Below, in pieces: positions 34,534 through 39,361 of a stretch of DNA of 39,361 bases (the stretch's first letter is position 1; each line of letters begins with the position of its first letter). A program made the position numbers and the translations under genes. The DNA lies in the NCBI GenBank assembly GCA_017656265.1, contig JACDOD010000020.1, forward strand, positions 1-39,361, written 5' to 3'. This stretch comes from Bacillaceae bacterium (GTDB lineage: Bacteria > Bacillota > Bacilli > Bacillales > Alkalibacillaceae). The notes under the pieces were generated by a model. The model was not told where the DNA came from. It worked only from the letters and a program-made list of their open reading frames with translations, and made no database searches.

Positions 34534-34543
34534 GGGATTCACC

Positions 34544-35023
34544 TCAAATCGTTAGTTCATTTTCTGATTTGATATCGATGGCCTTTTTTAACAGCTTTTT
34601 AAGAACAGCAGCAAAGACTGCAACCACCATGCAGCCGAAAATAATGACCATTCCAATCACGATAATGCCCGGGGCGTCATCCAACTCGCCCATGAGATAG
34701 ATGAGCGGCATAAATAGCACGTACAGGACACCGATGGTAACGGCACAGTTCCGGATCTTCCTTAGAGCCTGAACGGACAGGTCCGAAAACGCCTCGTTTT
34801 TGTCAATATAGGTTAACAGTTTGTACGCCTGGTACAGGGCAAAGAAAAATACGATCGCCGTAATATACAGCCCGATTAAAAAGGGATACTGCAGAAAAGC
34901 TAATTTTGGAACTACCTCTGCAAAATATTCGGTGATTTCCGGCAGAGCGAATATACACAGAGCAAGGACAGGCAGTCCCATAAGCACAACAGCAATCTTT
35001 AAAAAGAGGGTTTCCCGTTTCAT
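34544..35023 (-). CDS. DUF2975 family membrane protein
   Basis: A 159-aa protein with four hydrophobic segments (MGLPVLALCIFALP; FLIGLYITAIVFFFALYQAY; VTIGVLYVLFMPLIYLM; GIIVIGMVIIFGCMVVAVFA) and the DUF2975-typical AYKLLTYIDKNEAFSDLSVQ between segments two and three. Start ATG 35023 is preferred, with GAGGTG upstream; a GTG at 35032 is in frame. Function unknown. Operon with the downstream HTH gene. Confidence 0.9.
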   Translation of the reverse strand: MKRETLFLKIAVVLMGLPVLALCIFALPEITEYFAEVVPKLAFLQYPFLIGLYITAIVFFFALYQAYKLLTYIDKNEAFSDLSVQALRKIRNCAVTIGVLYVLFMPLIYLMGELDDAPGIIVIGMVIIFGCMVVAVFAAVLKKLLKKAIDIKSENELTI

Positions 35024-35032
35024 CAAAAGCAC

Positions 35033-35818
35033 CTCGCTAATTTATTTTTGAGTAAATTGTAGTACATAATTTATTGTTTTTCAATAAATTATTGTTTTTT
35101 ATCGATAAATATTTATTGTTAAAATTTGATGAAAAGCTTGAAGACGGGAAACCTGCCTTCTCCCGATAATGTTGAGGATGATTATTTTCTATTAACCTCT
35201 TCTTTTTCAATATGCGGAACGCTAAAATACCAATCTGATGTTAAATACCTCTTCTAGCCCAATCTCTCAGATTATTGAAGTCGATGTTTGTCTAAATATT
35301 GATTTTTTACTAAAAAATTGTTGAAAATGTCACAATATTCTATTAGTATTGATATAAACTGTCTAGTCGGTTTATATCAATGCATTAGTTAATGGATAAA
35401 AACAAGGGCCAGGGGGCTTGATATATTAATGGACCTTATGCTTCTAGTGGTTGTCCTCGTTTCCCACGTTAAACAGTTGTTAATTCTGATGATAGATTTA
35501 GTTATCAATTTTATTGCCAGGCAGTATACTTATATGTCATTTAAACATCTGCACTGCTAAATCCCAAGAGTTCAATTAACACCTGAGCTTTTTCATTAGA
35601 AGATTTTGCAATAATTAACCCTCAGCTTTTTAGCTGTTTCTAATAATAAACCCATCTCAATCTACTTTCTTTCATAATTTGTCATATTATGTTCCTGCTA
35701 CATATGACATAAATGTTCAGAAAGGTGATGTGAGAAAAATACACGTGTTTTTATTGCAATGAACAATTTGACTAATCAGGGGTATTTTTAGTTTGGAATA
35801 CAAATACTATTTTTTAGG
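35033..35818. other. Non-coding region with decayed short frames
   Basis: About 790 bp without an intact gene. It holds the orphan palindrome at 35349-35380. After it, a plus-strand 43-codon frame begins at ATG 35431 (MDLMLLVVVLVSHVKQLLIL), possibly behind AGGGCCAGGGGG. On the minus strand 35655-35541 reads MGLLLETAKKLR and, after a one-base shift, IIAKSSNEKAQVLIELLGFS. I recognise neither. No c-di-GMP riboswitch consensus was seen. Confidence 0.35.
35349..35380. promoter_or_regulatory. Near-perfect palindrome resembling a TetR-family operator
   Basis: TTGATATAAAC (35349-35359) and GTTTATATCAA (35370-35380) are exact reverse complements flanking a 10-bp centre with CTAG at its middle. The AAAC-x-G-x-CTAG-x-C-x-GTTT layout is typical of TetR/AcrR operators. 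TTGTTG/TTGAAA-like -35 sequences lie just upstream at about 35319-35328. No TetR-family gene is present in the window, and the nearest intact gene downstream starts about 450 bp away. Confidence 0.5.
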
Positions 35819-35830
35819 GTGTTGATAAAG

Positions 35831-36547
35831 TTGAATCTGTCAAAGCTGAATGAGGTGCTAATTTATAATGACTATTATCACGTTTACCAGCCTATTATAA
35901 ATTTAAAAACTCAGTCAATCATTGGTTACGAAATGTTTTTTCGGAGCAAGCAATTTAACAGCCCTCTACAAGCTTTTCAACTGGCCAAAAGAGAAAAATT
36001 ATTATATGAATTTGAAACACGGTTATTATGGAACGGCATTTTGCATTTTTTTCAATCTGAAGATTTGTCTTTTAAGAAAAAAATCTTTGTAAATCTATTT
36101 CCTTCAACTATTACTCACCCAAAATTTATAGCTTTTATCAAAAATTTCATAAGTTTATTGAATGTATCAGCCAACCAGATCGTTATAGAAGTTAATGAAG
36201 CAGAAAAGATACAAGATTTTGAGTTACTGAAATCAAGAATAAATTATTTAAGATTTATGGGATTTAGTATCGCTATTGATGATATAAACAAGACAATCAC
36301 TGAAGTTAAAAAGATTTTAGAATTGAACATAGATTTTATAAAAGCGGATATTAGATATAAAAGCAACTTTAAATTCAAGGATCAGAAAAGAATTTTAATA
36401 AAATCATTTCTAAAAATTTGTAAAGAAGATGTACATATGGTGGTGGAAGGAATAGAAAACAAGGATGACTTTGAACTAGTGAAGAAACTGGGGGTTGAAT
36501 ATGGACAAGGATACTTGTTTAGGAAACCCCAAAAGTTAAAAATATAA
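35831..36547 (+). CDS. Degenerate EAL-domain protein
   Basis: A stand-alone EAL domain of about 238 aa. Domain landmarks are present: YQPIINLKTQSIIGYEMFFR, with EMF in place of EAL; FVNLFPSTI; IVIEVNE; AIDDINKT, in place of DDFGTGYS; FIKADIRY, keeping the Lys; MVVEGIEN; and GQGYLFRKP. Several metal or substrate residues are kept, but the EAL motif and the loop-6 DFGTG are lost, so cyclic-di-GMP cleavage is doubtful and a binding or regulatory role is likelier. Start: TTG 35831 is 9 bp after AGGGTG; GTG 35819 and TTG 35822 are in frame without a site. It precedes the chemoreceptor gene by 33 bp, so the two are probably one transcript. Confidence 0.85.
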   Translation: MNLSKLNEVLIYNDYYHVYQPIINLKTQSIIGYEMFFRSKQFNSPLQAFQLAKREKLLYEFETRLLWNGILHFFQSEDLSFKKKIFVNLFPSTITHPKFIAFIKNFISLLNVSANQIVIEVNEAEKIQDFELLKSRINYLRFMGFSIAIDDINKTITEVKKILELNIDFIKADIRYKSNFKFKDQKRILIKSFLKICKEDVHMVVEGIENKDDFELVKKLGVEYGQGYLFRKPQKLKI

Positions 36548-36580
36548 CTCATAATTCATTAAATTAGAGGTGTGAGAATA

Positions 36581-38329
36581 ATGAAGAGAATTAAATTATC
36601 TTTTTTTGGAAAAAATTTAATTTTTTCGTTTTTAACCATTCTAATTGTGAGTGTCTCTTTAGTTTTCATTGCTTTTTATTTTCAGGGAAAAAAAGTGGAA
36701 GAAGTTATAAAACAACAGGCAGCAGGCGTTGGGAATTTATGGTCAAGCACTTTCTCTATTGAAGAATTGAAAGAATTAAAACAGCTGCATGAAACCAATA
36801 AGCTTTCAGGTTCAGATGTACCTGTTGTAAATAAATCTGTCACACAATTAGATCAGCTAAGCATCAATAACTCCAATATTGCACAGGGTTATCTTATATC
36901 TCCTAACTTAGAGGGGAATACAGTTACTATGTTAAGTATGCCTACCCACATAATTGAGTCTGGAGTAGAACCTGGTTATGAATATGAAGGGTCACAGGAA
37001 TTTACTCAAAGTTTAAAAAAATCTATTAAAGAGAAAGAGATCACTTTTACAGATGATTACACAGATGATTATGGTACCTGGGTCACGGTTTTTATCCCAA
37101 TTACAGATGCAAATGAAGAAGTTTTATCAGTCTTTGGAATCGATGTAGATGCCAGTATGATTGCAGCATCACAGCAAGACCTGTTATCTTCCATGTTAAT
37201 TATGCTTACTATTGCACTTGTATTGGTTTCCATTGTTCAATTTTTTGGTTTACGAAAAATGCAGGCTCCTTTAAAAGAACTTTTAAATGGAATACAACAA
37301 GTAAGCAATGGGGATTTCAATGTTCAGCTGGATGTTAAAAGCAAAGATGAATTAGGTCAATTAAGTGAAAAGTTTAATGGCATGGTAATAAAATTAAAAG
37401 ATATTTTTATAAAGATAAAGCGTACATCCAGTGAGGTTAAAGCATCTACTGATGAATTTGTTGAAATCGCTAGTCAATCAACAGCAATAGGAAACGGTCT
37501 TCAATCTTCTTTGAAAGAAGTGGCATCTGGTTTAGATATGCAGCTTGAAGGAACTAAAGAGAGTATAAATGCAATGACAGAGATGTCTACAGGAATTCAA
37601 AGGATTGCTGATATGTCATCAATAGTTTCCGAGAAATCTATAGATACTCTAAAGCAAACTGAAGAAGGCAATTCATTAGTTAAACAAACAATCACGCAAA
37701 TGAAAAAAATAACCAATACTGTAGGCAGTGTTAATTCAGTCTTAAAACAGCTTGGAAACCGCTCCGATGAGATAGGGAGTATCATTTCTGTCATTAAAGA
37801 TATTTCAGAACAAACAAACCTTCTAGCATTAAATGCTGCAATAGAAGCAGCTCGTGCTGGAGAGCATGGGAAAGGTTTTGCTGTTGTAGCAGATGAAGTA
37901 AGAAAGTTAGCTGAACAGACCCAGAATTCATCAGATAAAATTTCTCAATTAATAAACGAAACACAAAATGAAACAACTCTAGCTTTAGAAGCAATCGGAA
38001 ATGGTATTCATGAAGTTGATACAGGTGAAGATCTCATTAATAAGCTGGGAGATGCCTTCCAAAATATTTTAATAGCCACTAAAGCAGTTGCAGAACATAT
38101 TCAGGAAGTGTCTGCCACATCTGAAGAAATGTCTGCTAGTTCAGAACAAATCACTTCTTCAGTTGAACAAATTGCGTCTATTGCACAAGAATCTGCAGAG
38201 ACATTTAATAAATTGTCATCCTCTTCAAAGAATCAGGTTGAAAGCATGGATAAAGTTTCTAATAAATCTAACGCTCTAAAGGGGATAACCGAAGAACTTG
38301 ATAAAAACTTAAGTTATTTTAAAGTCTAA
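36581..38329 (+). CDS. Methyl-accepting chemotaxis protein
   Basis: A 582-aa chemoreceptor. TM1 is at about residues 12-33 ([20 protein letters not shown]), with an extracytoplasmic sensing region to about 205 including [20 protein letters not shown], a Cache-like strand pattern. TM2 is at about 206-226, a HAMP domain at about 225-280 ([15 protein letters not shown]), and a long signalling coiled coil whose conserved hairpin tip [38 protein letters not shown] is at about 409-446. Ligand unknown. ATG 36581 is preferred because AGAGGTG precedes it; a GTG at 36572 overlaps that site. It follows the EAL gene and ends before a hairpin at 38390. Confidence 0.93.
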   Translation: MKRIKLSFFGKNLIFSFLTILIVSVSLVFIAFYFQGKKVEEVIKQQAAGVGNLWSSTFSIEELKELKQLHETNKLSGSDVPVVNKSVTQLDQLSINNSNIAQGYLISPNLEGNTVTMLSMPTHIIESGVEPGYEYEGSQEFTQSLKKSIKEKEITFTDDYTDDYGTWVTVFIPITDANEEVLSVFGIDVDASMIAASQQDLLSSMLIMLTIALVLVSIVQFFGLRKMQAPLKELLNGIQQVSNGDFNVQLDVKSKDELGQLSEKFNGMVIKLKDIFIKIKRTSSEVKASTDEFVEIASQSTAIGNGLQSSLKEVASGLDMQLEGTKESINAMTEMSTGIQRIADMSSIVSEKSIDTLKQTEEGNSLVKQTITQMKKITNTVGSVNSVLKQLGNRSDEIGSIISVIKDISEQTNLLALNAAIEAARAGEHGKGFAVVADEVRKLAEQTQNSSDKISQLINETQNETTLALEAIGNGIHEVDTGEDLINKLGDAFQNILIATKAVAEHIQEVSATSEEMSASSEQITSSVEQIASIAQESAETFNKLSSSSKNQVESMDKVSNKSNALKGITEELDKNLSYFKV

Positions 38330-38389
38330 GCGTTGTAAGCCTCTATCTACGAGAAAAACTGCTTTTCTCCCAAAGACCTCAGACTCTCA

Positions 38390-38427
38390 TCACCCTCAAC
38401 CGGGAAACATTTTCGGATTGGGGGTGA
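38390..38427. terminator. Hairpin after the chemoreceptor gene
   Basis: TCACCCTCAACCG (38390-38402) pairs with CGGATTGGGGGTGA (38414-38427) with one mismatch and one bulge. A T-run is weak, so this is a probable, not certain, terminator. It also lies just past the stop of the decayed minus-strand gene at 38453. Confidence 0.5.
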
Positions 38428-38452
38428 TTTACATTTAATTCCCCCATTTTAT

Positions 38453-38757
38453 TCAATTAATTAAATCTTCCATTTTCTTAATTTGTGAAGTATCTTTTAG
38501 CCCACAAAAGTTTTTCCCGCATGTTGTCTCTACTCTTTCTAATGAGTAACTATCTCTAATTTTATCAGTATATAGAAGCACTGGTCCGAATTAAAGAAAT
38601 TTGAAACAAATTCATGCGCTCTCCAATGGTCCTTTAGTCTTATCAAATATGTTCGAATTTCTTCACATGTTCGTGTCGGAATCTTCACATTTGCCCGGTA
38701 TATCCCCCGCTCCCCGGACCCATCCGCATGGATAACAGAAATTGGAGTTCAGGCATC
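38453..38757 (-). pseudogene. Decayed gene of unknown family on the minus strand
   Basis: The minus strand reads coherently as TPISVIHADGSGERGIYRAN, then VKIPTRTCEEIRTYLIRLKD and HWRAHEFVSNFFNSD. It shifts one base near 38583 and continues VLLYTDKIRDSYSLERVETT, CGKNFCGLKDTSQIKKMEDL and a TGA at 38453. A TGA at 38749-38751 interrupts the frame upstream, and no start is found. The composition is clearly protein-like across the shift, which argues for a real former gene of at least 100 codons. I do not recognise the family. Confidence 0.5.
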
Positions 38758-38801
38758 CCACCGTTACTATGATGAACTGTTAACCAGCACGTGATACAGG
38801 A

Positions 38802-39088
38802 GTGAAAATAGAAAGGACTCACAGCGCAAGTATGACGGAAGGAGGCCTATGGGTTCAGGTTCAAATCCATGCTGCAGAATCCTATTCCAGCTTAATAGAT
38901 TTTTTAGATGAGCTGGAATCATGTCTGTATATCGCTGCAACTTCAGAGGAGATCATCAAGAAGAAAAACGAAATCTTTTAGCGCTTCGATTACGATTCGA
39001 TATCCCGGGAGATTTTGAGAAAAGCTTCATGGCGACAGGGGAGCTGATATTAAGAAGGTATTGGGAGACTTCTAGTTTAGATTTGTAG
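38802..39088 (+). pseudogene. Frameshifted gene of unknown family next to repeat array C
   Basis: GTG 38802, behind ACAGGA with very short spacing, opens a 59-codon frame including GLWVQVQIHAAESYSSLIDF and ELESCLYIAATSEEIIKKKN, ending at TAG 38979. A second frame carries on across the same point as LLALRLRFDIPGDFEKSFMA and TGELILRRYWETSSLDL to TAG 39086-39088. The two together would be about 95 aa. The final stop lies in the first unit of the 21-bp array C. Family not recognised. Confidence 0.4.
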
Positions 39089-39312
39089 AAATTTCGTGTG
39101 CAGTTGTAGAATTATTCCTTTCAGTTGTAAGATTCAGTTCCGCGGTTGTAGAATTACTCCCTCCAGTTGTAAGATTCAGCTCCGCAGTTGTAGAATTATC
39201 CCCTCCGGTTGTAAGATTCGGCTCCGCGGTTGTAGGATTATTTTCTCCAGTTGTAGAATTCACTCCCACAGTTGTAGAATAATCCCCTCCAGTTGTAAGA
39301 TTCGGCAGTCAA
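39082..39312. repeat. 21-bp tandem repeat array C
   Basis: GTTGTAGA or GTTGTAAG recurs exactly every 21 bp at 39103, 39124, 39145, 39166, 39187, 39208, 39229, 39250, 39271 and 39292, with a poorer first copy at 39082. Two unit types partly alternate (CAGTTGTAGAATTATCCCCT and GGTTGTAAGATTCGGCTCCG), hinting at a 42-bp higher-order unit. The array is open on the minus strand as a Thr/Asn-rich heptad repeat (NSTTAEL, NLTTGG), but with no ribosome site I do not call a gene. The sequence differs from arrays A and B; only the period is shared. Confidence 0.92.
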
Positions 39313-39361
39313 GTCCTTAATTATGTGTAAATTCTGTCTGCAATGTTTCTCTTTATAGATA

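Noticed and set aside
35400-35818. c-di-GMP riboswitch upstream of the EAL/chemoreceptor genes
   Set aside because: The conserved GEMM core elements could not be found on the plus strand in this stretch.
39072-39269. Minus-strand 65-aa Thr/Asn-rich frame in repeat array C
   Set aside because: Any 21-bp repeat without stops stays open in one frame. There is no ribosome site, and the sequence is explained by the tandem array.

Overview
The window reads as a low-G+C Gram-positive chromosome segment, most likely from a Bacillaceae member. This is inferred from family content: a YppC-like DUF2515 protein, an MGDG-synthase/UgtP-type glycosyltransferase, a DUF817 membrane protein, a DUF2975/YozG-type regulator pair, a VanRS-like two-component system and a CBO0543-like membrane protein. 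Strong AGGAGG-type ribosome sites agree. No rRNA, tRNA or CRISPR array was seen, and genus cannot be set from the sequence alone.

Layout. (1) 1-3.6 kb: chromosomal genes on the minus strand (CBO0543-like, yppC, ornithine cyclodeaminase family) with two arrays of one 21-bp tandem repeat, the second of which codes for a repetitive C-terminal tail. (2) 3.9-5.1 kb: decayed genes, namely an MNT/HEPN (MntA/HepT-type) pair broken by frameshifts and a frameshifted small membrane-protein-like gene. (3) 5.4-25.8 kb: a dense defence island. It holds an FRG-domain + DUF262 pair; a deletion-scarred ISL3-family element with intact ends and an exact 8-bp target duplication, sitting on that pair's terminator; a five-gene type I restriction-modification operon (single-TRD HsdS, HsdM, two-TRD HsdS, HsdR, YgjP-type metallopeptidase); a divergent HelD/UvrD-like helicase; and a McrB-McrC-Z1 gene run. 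(4) 26-27.5 kb: a broken DUF4352-like gene and an intact HI0073/HI0074-type nucleotidyltransferase/HEPN pair. (5) 27.8-35 kb: envelope and signalling genes on the minus strand (two-component system; glycosyltransferase-DedA-patatin operon; DUF817; HTH/DUF2975). (6) 35-39.4 kb: an orphan TetR-type palindrome, a degenerate EAL protein with a chemoreceptor, two decayed genes not open in any single frame, and a third 21-bp tandem array of different sequence.

How the genes work together. The island layers several probable anti-phage barriers: modification-dependent restriction (McrBC, perhaps with the Z1 ATPase as a third component), self/non-self restriction by methylation (type I, with two specificity proteins), the FRG/DUF262 pair, and an MNT/HEPN toxin-antitoxin pair beyond its right edge. 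The best candidates for something undescribed are the FRG-DUF262 pair, the Z1 gene behind McrBC, and the HelD-like helicase sharing a divergent promoter region with the type I operon. The 21-bp arrays and a 43-bp hairpin repeat form a second theme: they sit at the 3' ends of genes and in two cases supply the last codons of a protein.
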